Under the pieces are notes generated by a model that saw only the letters and a program-made list of their open reading frames with translations, did no database searches and had not been told where the DNA came from. From Desulfobacterales bacterium (GTDB taxonomy: Bacteria; Desulfobacterota; Desulfobacteria; Desulfobacterales; C00003106), in contig JAUWMN010000138.1 of the NCBI GenBank assembly GCA_030613165.1, forward strand, positions 1 to 5,484: a stretch of DNA of 5,484 nucleotides, given 5' to 3'. Position numbers and translations under genes: made by a program. Positions 1 to 5,373 of this stretch are shown here, one piece after another. The first letter of the stretch is position 1. The number at the start of each line of letters is the position of its first letter.

Positions 1-813
1 CTTGAAGAATATGTCCCGATTCATGTCATGGAAATCCCGCAGATGAAACATTCTTGCGACCACGACCTTTGGAAATCTGAGGTGTTACGATTTAGGGAAA
101 AGATTGAAGCAATCACCGGACAGGAAATAACAGCAAAAAAATTAAAATCGGCTATCAAATTAATCAATGACCGACGTAGGGCGTTGCAGCGTCTCAACAA
201 ACTAAGGAGCGCTGCGCCGACTCCCATCTCTGGCAGAGACGTATTGTTGATCAACCAGATATCTTTTTACGATGACCCCGTGAGGTTTACCGCCAAGATC
301 AACGAACTATGCGATGAGATTGAAAAGCGTGTGGATGCGGGTGAAGGGGTAGTTGAAAAGGGTATTCCGCGTTTAATGATGTCGGGTTGTCCTATGGCAG
401 TGCCGAACTGGAAGCTCCCCTATGTGGTGGAGTCTGCCGGCGCGGTAATTGTCGGAGAAGAGTCGTGTATCGGAACGCGCAACACACGTGATCTCGTAGA
501 CGAAAGTGGAGAGACCGTAGAGGAGATGATCGACGCGATCGCAGATCGTTACATGCGTATCGACTGTGCCTGCTTTACGCCCAATTCGGAACGATTGGAA
601 CATATCGTGACAATGGCAAAAGAGTTGAATGCGGACGGCGTTATACATTACGCGCTCCAGTTTTGCCACCCATATGCGATTGAGGCCTACAAAGTAGAAA
701 AAACCCTTGAAAAGGCCGGTATCCCGCTATTAAAGATCGAAACCGATTATAGTATGGAAGACGTGGAGCAGTTAAAGACAAGGGTGGAGGCATTCGTCGA
801 AATGGTCAAGTGA
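1..813 (+). CDS. Double-cubane-cluster anaerobic reductase, HgdB/YjiM family (5'-truncated)
   Basis: This is the C-terminal ~270 residues of a protein of the 2-hydroxyacyl-CoA dehydratase D-component superfamily. The frame is open from base 1, so the ATG at 28 is internal, and roughly the first 110-150 residues (usual length about 380-420) lie outside the window. Visible cysteines are in KHSCDHD (codon 55-57), SGCPMAVPNWKLP (388-390), GEESCIGTR (466-468), DCACF (565-567 and 571-573) and QFCHPY (664-666). The SGCP, GEESCxGTR and QFCHPY signatures fit the double-cubane protein branch, whose [8Fe-9S] cluster carries out ATP-driven reduction of small substrates, better than the true acyl-CoA dehydratases. 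Cluster type and substrate are inferred from the family; no specific substrate can be named. It is a cytoplasmic protein. The activase gene follows after 184 bp, as expected for the electron-donating partner. The TGA stop (811-813) overlaps the left arm of an inverted-repeat element. Confidence 0.9.
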   Translation, partial: LEEYVPIHVMEIPQMKHSCDHDLWKSEVLRFREKIEAITGQEITAKKLKSAIKLINDRRRALQRLNKLRSAAPTPISGRDVLLINQISFYDDPVRFTAKINELCDEIEKRVDAGEGVVEKGIPRLMMSGCPMAVPNWKLPYVVESAGAVIVGEESCIGTRNTRDLVDESGETVEEMIDAIADRYMRIDCACFTPNSERLEHIVTMAKELNADGVIHYALQFCHPYAIEAYKVEKTLEKAGIPLLKIETDYSMEDVEQLKTRVEAFVEMVK

Positions 814-943
814 GGCCGTCGAGAAACGGCATCTTGTGCCCCTATACTGCGTTCTCCGTCCCGCCCTGGCGGGACTACGCCTGCGGTAGAAACCTTTGTG
901 CGGCCTTGTCTTGGGACAAAACCTACCGTTTCTCGATGGCCTC
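812..943. repeat. 132-bp element with 18-bp terminal inverted repeats
   Basis: Bases 812-829 (GAGGCCGTCGAGAAACGG) and 926-943 (CCGTTTCTCGATGGCCTC) are complementary over 18 positions, with one G-T pair as the only departure. Inside lie a GC hairpin at 858-875 (GTCCCGCC / GGCGGGAC, two-base spacer) and a small hairpin at 906-919 (TTGTC / GACAA around TTGG). No long open frame is present, and no T-tract follows the GC hairpin, so a simple intrinsic terminator is not supported. The left arm starts inside the stop codon of the upstream reductase gene. It could be a MITE- or REP-like mobile repeat, or a structured RNA processed from the reductase-activase transcript. The structure is directly visible; its nature is inference. 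Confidence 0.75.
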
Positions 944-952
944 CAGGTATCC

Positions 953-980
953 CTTTGAGCTTAGAGCTTAGGAATTAAAC
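953..980. repeat. Short 7-bp periodic tract before the activase
   Basis: GAGCTTA occurs twice in tandem (957-963, 964-970). The same 7-bp register can be read from CTTTGAG (953-959) to 980. It sits between the right arm of the 812-943 inverted-repeat element and the activase ribosome site. It is short and partly degenerate, so chance is possible, but similar periodic tracts occur in two other intergenic stretches of the window. Confidence 0.4.
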
Positions 981-984
981 TATG

Positions 985-1000
985 AGGATGGGTAACGGTG
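985..1000 (+). promoter_or_regulatory. Shine-Dalgarno AGG(ATGGG) supporting a GTG start
   Basis: AGG at 985-987 lies ten bases before GTG 998-1000. The in-frame stop TGA at 983-985 excludes any upstream start, and no in-frame ATG occurs before the conserved GIDIGS motif. GTG 998 is therefore the only sensible start. The ATGs at 982 and 988 are in another frame and end after at most 11 codons. Confidence 0.7.
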
Positions 1001-1750
1001 CTATCTGCAGGGATTGATATTGGGTCTCGAACCATTGAACTGATTGTGTTGAACGGAGACTGCGTAGTAACCAGCAAGGAATCCGAAGTCGGGTTCGATC
1101 CCATGCAGCAGGCGACAGATCTTCTTGAAGGGGTTCCCCATGACCGTATCATTGCTACAGGTTATGGAAGACATCTTTTCGAGATTGCCTTTGATGCGCC
1201 GACAGTAACCGAGATTAAGGCGTATGCCGTAGGCGCTGCTGCTTTATTTCCTGATGTACGGAGCGTCTTGGACATTGGCGGACAGGATTCAAAAGCGATC
1301 GCGGTAAGCGCTGCGGGAAAAGTAATTAAATTTGAGATGAATGACCGATGTGCCGCGGGAACCGGGAAATTTTTGGAGGTCATGGCAAATACTTTGGGAT
1401 ATAGCCTGGACGAGTTTGGTCTGGAAGCGCTTAAGGCAAACAAAGAACTTCAGATCAGCAATATGTGCACCGTATTTGCTGAATCAGAGGTGACTTCACT
1501 CCTTGCACGAGGGGAAGATCGAGCCGACATTGCCATGGGATTGCACCGATCGGTTGTCCGCCGTGCGGCAGGAATGTTAAAAAGGGTATCTATAGAAGAA
1601 CCAATTGTTTTCGCCGGTGGTGTTGCCAGGAACGTGTGTATAAAAAAATTGCTTGCAGATGAACTCGGAAAAGAAGTAAAAGAACCAGACCACCCTCATA
1701 TGATGGGAGCATACGGAGCAGCGTTGATTGCTGAGAAGGAGCTCGCTTGA
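998..1750 (+). CDS. Acyl-CoA dehydratase/double-cubane reductase activase (HgdC/YjiL family)
   Basis: A 250-residue ASKHA-fold ATPase, a typical length for this family. Motifs in order: phosphate-1 loop GIDIGSRTIEL (5-15), IGGQDSK (93-99), cluster ligand region NDRCAAGTG (Cys118), second ligand NMCTVFAESEV (Cys157), adenosine-site FAGGVARN (205-212) and the C-terminal GAYGAAL (237-243). In characterised homologues the two cysteines, one pair from each subunit, hold a single [4Fe-4S] cluster at the homodimer interface, and ATP hydrolysis drives one electron at very low potential into the partner protein. The partner here is almost certainly the reductase encoded just upstream. Start is GTG. 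All key residues are present, so it looks intact and functional. It is cytoplasmic and expected to be oxygen-sensitive. The downstream yedF gene is separated by 181 bp of repeat-rich DNA, so co-transcription is plausible but unproven. Confidence 0.94.
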   Translation: MLSAGIDIGSRTIELIVLNGDCVVTSKESEVGFDPMQQATDLLEGVPHDRIIATGYGRHLFEIAFDAPTVTEIKAYAVGAAALFPDVRSVLDIGGQDSKAIAVSAAGKVIKFEMNDRCAAGTGKFLEVMANTLGYSLDEFGLEALKANKELQISNMCTVFAESEVTSLLARGEDRADIAMGLHRSVVRRAAGMLKRVSIEEPIVFAGGVARNVCIKKLLADELGKEVKEPDHPHMMGAYGAALIAEKELA

Positions 1751-1761
1751 TAAAATAAGCA

Positions 1762-1918
1762 TTGATCATTTCACATTTGTCATCTATCATTATAAATTTA
1801 CTGGAACTTTCTGCAAAAAGCATTGTAAAGACAATAGATTATATTGGCTCCAAGCATAAGAATTAATCTGGATTTTAATGATAAATGCTCAATGACAAAT
1901 GACAGATGATAAATAAGG
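1762..1918. repeat. Opposed 7-bp degenerate repeat runs forming an inverted repeat
   Basis: From 1762 to 1796 the sequence runs in consecutive 7-bp units close to TTTGTCA. From 1891 to 1918 it runs in 7-bp units close to AATGACA, the opposite orientation. The arms 1765-1791 and 1884-1910 are complementary at about 21 of 27 positions, including a perfect 10-bp core (CATTTGTCAT 1774-1783 / ATGACAAATG 1892-1901). The right-hand run merges directly into the AAGGAG ribosome site (1915-1920) of yedF, so a folded transcript could affect access to that site. The loop between arms (1792-1883) contains no ORF and only a weak AGATTA/TAATCT pairing (1836-1841 / 1864-1869). The pattern is visible; any function is inference. 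Confidence 0.7.
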
Positions 1919-1931
1919 AGCTCATTCTATC

Positions 1932-2528
1932 ATGAAAGAATTAGATTGTAGAGGCCTTGCCTGCCCAAGTCCGGTATTAAAAACCAAAGAATTGGTCGAC
2001 TCTGATGCGCATGAAATTGCAGTGCTTGTCGATAATGAAGCGGCAAAGGAGAACGTCTCGCGTTTTTTGACTAATCAAGGATTTGATGTAACGATTGAAG
2101 CCGGCTCAGGCGGTTTTATGGTCATCGCAGTCAAGCAGGGAGAATGTGAGACCTGCCGGGTTATGTCCGATGCAGAACTTGGCGCAGAAGCCAAGAAAAT
2201 TACAGTAATGGTGACTACTGACCGTATGGGGTTCGGAGACGATGGGCTTGGGTTGAAGTTGATGGTCAATTTTCTGGCGACCTTAAAGGAAATGGGAAAA
2301 GACCTCTGGTGTCTGATCTTTGTCAACAACGGAGTGAAGCTTACCATTGAAGGCGCCGAGCCCCTCCCTTCTATTCAGGAATTAGAACGCTCAGGGGTGC
2401 GCGTAATGGTCTGTGGCACCTGCCTTACCTACTTCAATTTGCTGGATAAAAAACAGACAGGAGAGACCACCAATATGCTCGATATTGTAACCAGCCTTCA
2501 GATCTCAGACAAGGTAATCAATTTATAA
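1932..2528 (+). CDS. yedF: Sulfurtransferase-like selenium metabolism protein YedF (TusA-DsrE fusion)
   Basis: A 198-residue two-domain protein. The N-terminal TusA/SirA domain (about 1-70) carries LDCRGLACPSPVLKTKE, with Cys11 in the CPxP motif corresponding to the persulfide-carrying cysteine of TusA. The C-terminal DsrE-like domain (about 88-195) has TDRMGFGDDGLGLKLM (96-111), FVNNGVKL (130-137) and CGTCLTYF (161-168), all diagnostic of the YedF family. An extra CETC pair (72-75) sits in the linker. Family members are cytoplasmic and are linked by genome context to selenium metabolism, but their biochemical role is not settled; sulfur or selenium carriage is the usual inference. ATG 1932 is preceded by AAGGAG (1915-1920), an 11-base spacing that is slightly long. 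Its position behind the reductase and activase suggests one redox/sulfur-selenium module. No selD or selenocysteine gene is visible in this window. Confidence 0.93.
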   Translation: MKELDCRGLACPSPVLKTKELVDSDAHEIAVLVDNEAAKENVSRFLTNQGFDVTIEAGSGGFMVIAVKQGECETCRVMSDAELGAEAKKITVMVTTDRMGFGDDGLGLKLMVNFLATLKEMGKDLWCLIFVNNGVKLTIEGAEPLPSIQELERSGVRVMVCGTCLTYFNLLDKKQTGETTNMLDIVTSLQISDKVINL

Positions 2529-2619
2529 AATTTTTTTACTCCCCGGACACAACAAAATAACTATTTCCCCCAACTATTACCTCTCGAAGACAGTTAACCA
2601 TACCTGAGTTTATTCCCAA

Positions 2620-2635
2620 ATTATTCATGAATAAT
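2620..2635. promoter_or_regulatory. Perfect 16-bp palindrome, candidate operator
   Basis: ATTATTCATGAATAAT is a perfect dyad with no spacer. It lies 82 bases upstream of the -35 element of the sigma-28 promoter and about 90 bases after the yedF stop. Its length and AT-richness fit a dimeric regulator's binding site, but no regulator is identifiable and the distance from the visible promoter is rather long for direct repression. Confidence 0.35.
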
Positions 2636-2717
2636 CCGCGATAGTGTTCATCCGCGAACTCCCTCTCACCCGGCGGGTGGGGACGGGGAATATGATTAAA
2701 AAATGGTGTTTTTTGTG

Positions 2718-2744
2718 TAAAGTTTTTTCGGACGGTGCCGATGA
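2718..2744 (+). promoter_or_regulatory. Sigma-28 (FliA-type) promoter for the chemoreceptor gene
   Basis: TAAAGTTT at 2718-2725, an 11-base spacer, then GCCGATGA at 2737-2744. This matches the established FliA consensus TAAAGTTT-N11-GCCGATAA at 15 of 16 fixed positions with exact spacing. Transcription would start near 2750, giving a 5' UTR of about 105 bases before the receptor ATG at 2855. Placement upstream of a chemotaxis receptor is just what the flagellar late-gene class predicts, and implies that this organism has a flagellar sigma factor. The match is directly visible; use in vivo is inferred. Confidence 0.82.
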
Positions 2745-2775
2745 AGATCAATAATAGCATTTAGGCGCTTTCAGG

Positions 2776-2804
2776 GTCCCGGTTTGCCCGGGATAGCCAT
2801 CCTG
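2776..2804 (+). promoter_or_regulatory. Alternative hairpins in the predicted receptor 5' UTR
   Basis: Hairpin A pairs TCCCGG (2777-2782) with CCGGGA (2788-2793) around a TTTGC loop, with an extra G-T pair outside (2776/2794). Hairpin B pairs CGGGAT (2789-2794) with ATCCTG (2799-2804) around AGCC, with one G-T pair. They share bases 2789-2794 and cannot coexist. The structures lie 34 or more bases upstream of the ribosome site. No known riboswitch consensus is recognised on this strand. Confidence 0.4.
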
Positions 2805-2854
2805 TCATAAAATACGTCATCAAACATATGAGAACATGGAGGAGGGAATAGAAG

Positions 2855-4693
2855 ATGAAGGTTAAGATAGCAACCAAACTGTGTATTGGTTTCCTGATCC
2901 CTTTGCTTTGCATGTTGAGCATTGGCATGTGGGCATACTTAACCAACCTTGACTCAAAGTCAAGAGCGGTGCTGACCAGGGATGAAAGCGTGGTCTTTCA
3001 GATGATCGCCCAGCATATGAAGACGGATGTCATACAGGTGCAGCAATGGCTTACGGATATCTCCGCGACACGCGCAATGGATGGGCTGAACGACGGCTTT
3101 GATATGGCGGAGGAGCACAGACAAACCTTTCTTGGGGGGATAAATAAGTTCAAGGAAATGTATACCCGCGAGAACAACCGTGAGGGACTCGCCACACTTG
3201 AGAGGTTGAAGACGCAATTTGAAAGGTATTACACAACCGGAAAGAAGATGGCTCAAGCCTATATCAACGGAGGGCCTGCTAAAGGGAACAAAATTATGGG
3301 AGAATTCGACGGGGCTGCAGAGGCGCTGTGGACTTCCCTTAATCCATTGGTAGAGGAACAGGCAGGGGAACTAAAAGAAAGCATGGATGGAATAGTTGTA
3401 TCGATAAAGCGCGTCAACGTTGGCGTGGTGGTCATCGGATTTATCGCGCTTATACTAACCGGCCTTGTCGGCTTTGTTGTGTCTCGCGGGATTACTCGAC
3501 CGGTCAATTACCTGCGCGACGTTGCGGAGAAATTAGCCGAAGGAGATACATCGGTCTCAATTGATGTTCAAACAAAGGATGAAACCGGTGAACTGGCAGC
3601 ATCATTTAAGAAGATGCTTTCAAATCTGAAGAGTACAGCCCGTGTGGCCGAACAGATCGCCGACGGTGACTTGACCGTCAAAGTGGAAGTCCTTTCAGAC
3701 AAGGACACCCTGGGTCAATCACTGTCTTTGATGCTCAAAAAACTCCGTGCAATTGTGGAGGATGTAAAATCCGCATCAGCCAATGTGGCATCAGGGAGCC
3801 GGCAGATGAGCAGCAGCGCCGAGCAGATGTCGCAGGGGGCAAATGAGCAAGCCTCTTCATCCGAGGAAGCATCCTCATCCGTAGAACAGATGAGCTCTAA
3901 TATCAATCAGAACGCGGACAACGCGCAGCAGACCGAAAAAATCGCGTTAAAGGCCGCTCAGGATGCAGAAGAAGGGGGCAAAGCGGTATCAGAGACAGTG
4001 CAAGCAATGAAGGAGATCGCCGGCAAGATATCAATCATCGAAGAGATCGCGCGGCAGACGAATCTGTTAGCCTTGAATGCTGCCATTGAAGCGGCACGTG
4101 CCGGCGATCACGGCAAGGGGTTTGCGGTGGTGGCGGCAGAGGTTCGCAAACTCGCGGAGAGAAGCCAGACAGCGGCCGCTGAGATAGGGAACCTTTCTGC
4201 TTCAAGTGTGGACATTGCGGAAAAGACCGGAGAGATGCTGGGCACAATGGTCCCTGATATCCAGAAGACAGCCAACCTTGTACAAGAGATCGCTGCCGCC
4301 AGCAACGAGCAGAATTCGGGAGCCTCAGAGATCAACAACGCGATCCAGCAGTTGAGCACGGTGACCCAGGAGAACGCCTCAGCATCTGAGGAGATAGCCT
4401 CAACAGCGGAAGAGCTGTCTGCGCAGGCGGAACAACTCCAGAACACAATCGCGTTCTTCAAGATTGATGATTCCGGACACACGAGAAGCAAAAAGGTATT
4501 GACCAACATGGAGACTGTTCAGAGAAAAGGCCATACATCACTTGTAAAGCATGTATTGGCTGTGCCCGGACAAGACGAAAGCCCAGAAGCCGCTATGCAT
4601 GGCTCAGACGTAAAGGAGATGACGACAGGTATTATACTAGACATGGAGGGTAATGGCGGCGACATGGTAAAATCTGAGTTTGAAAAATTTTAA
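2855..4693 (+). CDS. Methyl-accepting chemotaxis protein with tandem HAMP domains and C-terminal pentapeptide
   Basis: A 612-residue transmembrane chemoreceptor. Predicted layout: short basic N-terminus, TM1 about 9-29, extracytoplasmic mostly helical sensor domain about 31-186 (ligand unknown, probably a helical bundle), TM2 about 188-209, HAMP about 210-260, a second HAMP-like unit about 262-302 ([20 protein letters not shown]), then the long cytoplasmic coiled-coil hairpin to about 537. The kinase-contact tip [17 protein letters not shown] (401-417) and [17 protein letters not shown] (421-437) are fully canonical. Glutamate/glutamine-rich stretches at about 318-346 and 482-526 are the likely methylation regions. 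A low-complexity tail (538-607) ends in EFEKF (608-612), which fits the x-[HFYW]-x-x-[HFYW] CheR/CheB docking pentapeptide. It should control a CheA kinase through CheW, encoded next. Start ATG 2855 has a strong GGAGGAGG site (2838-2845) eight bases upstream. The gene is preceded by a sigma-28 promoter. Confidence 0.96.
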   Translation: MKVKIATKLCIGFLIPLLCMLSIGMWAYLTNLDSKSRAVLTRDESVVFQMIAQHMKTDVIQVQQWLTDISATRAMDGLNDGFDMAEEHRQTFLGGINKFKEMYTRENNREGLATLERLKTQFERYYTTGKKMAQAYINGGPAKGNKIMGEFDGAAEALWTSLNPLVEEQAGELKESMDGIVVSIKRVNVGVVVIGFIALILTGLVGFVVSRGITRPVNYLRDVAEKLAEGDTSVSIDVQTKDETGELAASFKKMLSNLKSTARVAEQIADGDLTVKVEVLSDKDTLGQSLSLMLKKLRAIVEDVKSASANVASGSRQMSSSAEQMSQGANEQASSSEEASSSVEQMSSNINQNADNAQQTEKIALKAAQDAEEGGKAVSETVQAMKEIAGKISIIEEIARQTNLLALNAAIEAARAGDHGKGFAVVAAEVRKLAERSQTAAAEIGNLSASSVDIAEKTGEMLGTMVPDIQKTANLVQEIAAASNEQNSGASEINNAIQQLSTVTQENASASEEIASTAEELSAQAEQLQNTIAFFKIDDSGHTRSKKVLTNMETVQRKGHTSLVKHVLAVPGQDESPEAAMHGSDVKEMTTGIILDMEGNGGDMVKSEFEKF

Positions 4694-4697
4694 TTGG

Positions 4698-4839
4698 GAG
4701 CCAGTTTCAAAATGTTCAATTTTGCCCAAGGTCAAGAAAGGCGAAGATTTTAACCGCAGGAATACATTGAGTATTTCGAGGACTAAAATCTGAGCCTGAC
4801 GCCGAGATTGGGTAAAAGGGGACGTTTTGAAATTGGCTC
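4698..4839. repeat. 142-bp long imperfect palindrome (foldback element) between MCP and cheW
   Basis: The terminal arms begin GAGCCAGTTTCAAAA (4698-4712) and end TTTTGAAATTGGCTC (4825-4839), pairing with one mismatch. Complementarity continues inward with mismatches through TTTTGCCCAA (4721-4730) against TTGGGTAAAA, then GATTTTA against TAAAATC, and closes on AATAC-ATTGA-GTATT as the apical hairpin. The whole spacer between the receptor stop (4691-4693) and the cheW ribosome site (4847-4852) is thus one foldback. No ORF is inside and no T-tract follows. It looks like a MITE-type nonautonomous element or a REP-like structured repeat; a clear target-site duplication is not visible. If transcribed, it would form a long hairpin that could stabilise the receptor mRNA or reduce read-through into cheW. 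Confidence 0.75.
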
Positions 4840-4857
4840 TTAGGATAAGGAGTAAAA

Positions 4858-5373
4858 ATGAGTGTATCTGGAATAACGGTGACAAGTCAGCATCTGACCT
4901 TTAAGCTGGGCGAAGAGGTATACTCTGTGGAGGTCGCAAAAATCCGAGAGGTCTTGGATTTAACCCCCGTTACAAAAGTCCCGAGGATGCCGGAGTTCAT
5001 GCTCGGGGTGATCAACCTCCGTGGGAACGTGGTGCCGGTGGTAGATATGCGGTTGAAGTTAGGAATGACGAATACCGAGAACACAGTTGATACCTGTATC
5101 GTGATTGTGGAGGTCGCCTTTGAGGGTGATGCGACAGTGCTCGGTGCTTTGGTGGATGCTGTGCAGGAGGTGATCGACCTTGAGCCTGACCAGATAGACC
5201 CCCCTCCAAGTATAGGGACTGGTTTAAATACAGAGTTCATCCGAGGTATGGGGAAACGTGACGACCAATTCATCATCATACTTGACATTGATAAGGTGTT
5301 TTCTGTAGATGAACTGGCTCTTGTGCGAGAGACCGGTGATACTTCCACAGAGGAAGCAGTTGCAGAAGCATAG
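4858..5373 (+). CDS. cheW: CheW chemotaxis coupling protein
   Basis: A 171-residue single-domain CheW. It begins with the strand HLTFKLGEEVYSVEVAKIREVL (12-33), followed by VPRMPEFMLGVINLRGNVVPVVD (41-63) with the conserved INLRG turn (52-56), VLGALVDAVQEVIDL (94-108), the PPPSIG segment (115-120), FIRGMGKRDDQFIIILDIDKVFS (127-149) and a short acidic tail. These are the signatures of the double SH3-like CheW fold that bridges receptor tips and the CheA P5 domain in cytoplasmic arrays. Length is typical of the family. ATG 4858 has AAGGAG (4847-4852) five bases upstream. It lies 164 bp behind the receptor gene in the same direction, so it is the likely partner of that receptor. The intervening palindrome leaves open whether both are on one transcript. 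No cheA, cheY, cheR or cheB is visible here. Confidence 0.96.
   Translation: MSVSGITVTSQHLTFKLGEEVYSVEVAKIREVLDLTPVTKVPRMPEFMLGVINLRGNVVPVVDMRLKLGMTNTENTVDTCIVIVEVAFEGDATVLGALVDAVQEVIDLEPDQIDPPPSIGTGLNTEFIRGMGKRDDQFIIILDIDKVFSVDELALVRETGDTSTEEAVAEA

Larger units (their letters stand above)
2529..2854. other. 326-bp intergenic region between the redox and chemotaxis blocks
   Basis: No convincing gene lies here on either strand. In order it holds: an AT-rich run just after the yedF stop (2527-2540) without a GC stem, so not a confident terminator; a perfect 16-bp palindrome (2620-2635); a direct repeat TCCGCGA at 2635-2641 and 2651-2657; a hairpin at 2664-2682 (CACCC / GGGTG core around GGC, extended by wobble pairs); an A6/T6 inverted repeat (2698-2703 / 2709-2714); the sigma-28 promoter (2718-2744); a GC hairpin in the predicted 5' UTR (2776-2794); and the receptor ribosome site GGAGGAGG (2838-2845). 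Confidence 0.7.

Noticed and set aside
28..30. ATG as the start of the first gene
   Set aside because: The frame is open to base 1, the codons before it (LEEYVPIHV) read as family sequence, and the remaining protein would lack the N-terminal cluster-binding half.
858..875. GTCCCGCC/GGCGGGAC hairpin as an intrinsic terminator after the reductase gene
   Set aside because: No T-tract follows on either strand; it is better seen as part of the 812-943 element.
982..1017. Tiny ORF from ATG 982 overlapping the activase start
   Set aside because: Only 11 codons, no ribosome site of its own and no similarity recognised; probably chance.
2527..2540. AAAATTTTTTT run as a terminator for yedF
   Set aside because: There is no GC-rich stem before the T run.
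2698..2714. A6/T6 inverted repeat as a terminator
   Set aside because: The stem is purely A-T with a five-base loop and no GC core, so it would be too weak; may simply be AT-rich DNA upstream of the promoter.
2764..2804. Minus-strand GGGCAAACC resembling the start of a cyclic-di-GMP (GEMM) riboswitch
   Set aside because: The second conserved block (GGGACGCAAAGCC type) is missing, and the element would face away from the receptor gene.
2536..2946. Minus-strand ORFs across the yedF-MCP intergenic region and the start of the receptor gene
   Set aside because: No recognisable domains, low-complexity composition, no ribosome sites, and they run over the sigma-28 promoter and hairpins.
4108..4509. 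133-residue minus-strand ORF inside the receptor gene (and a similar 153-residue one at 4887-5348 opposite cheW)
   Set aside because: Ser/Ala-rich antisense shadows of strongly conserved coding sequence.
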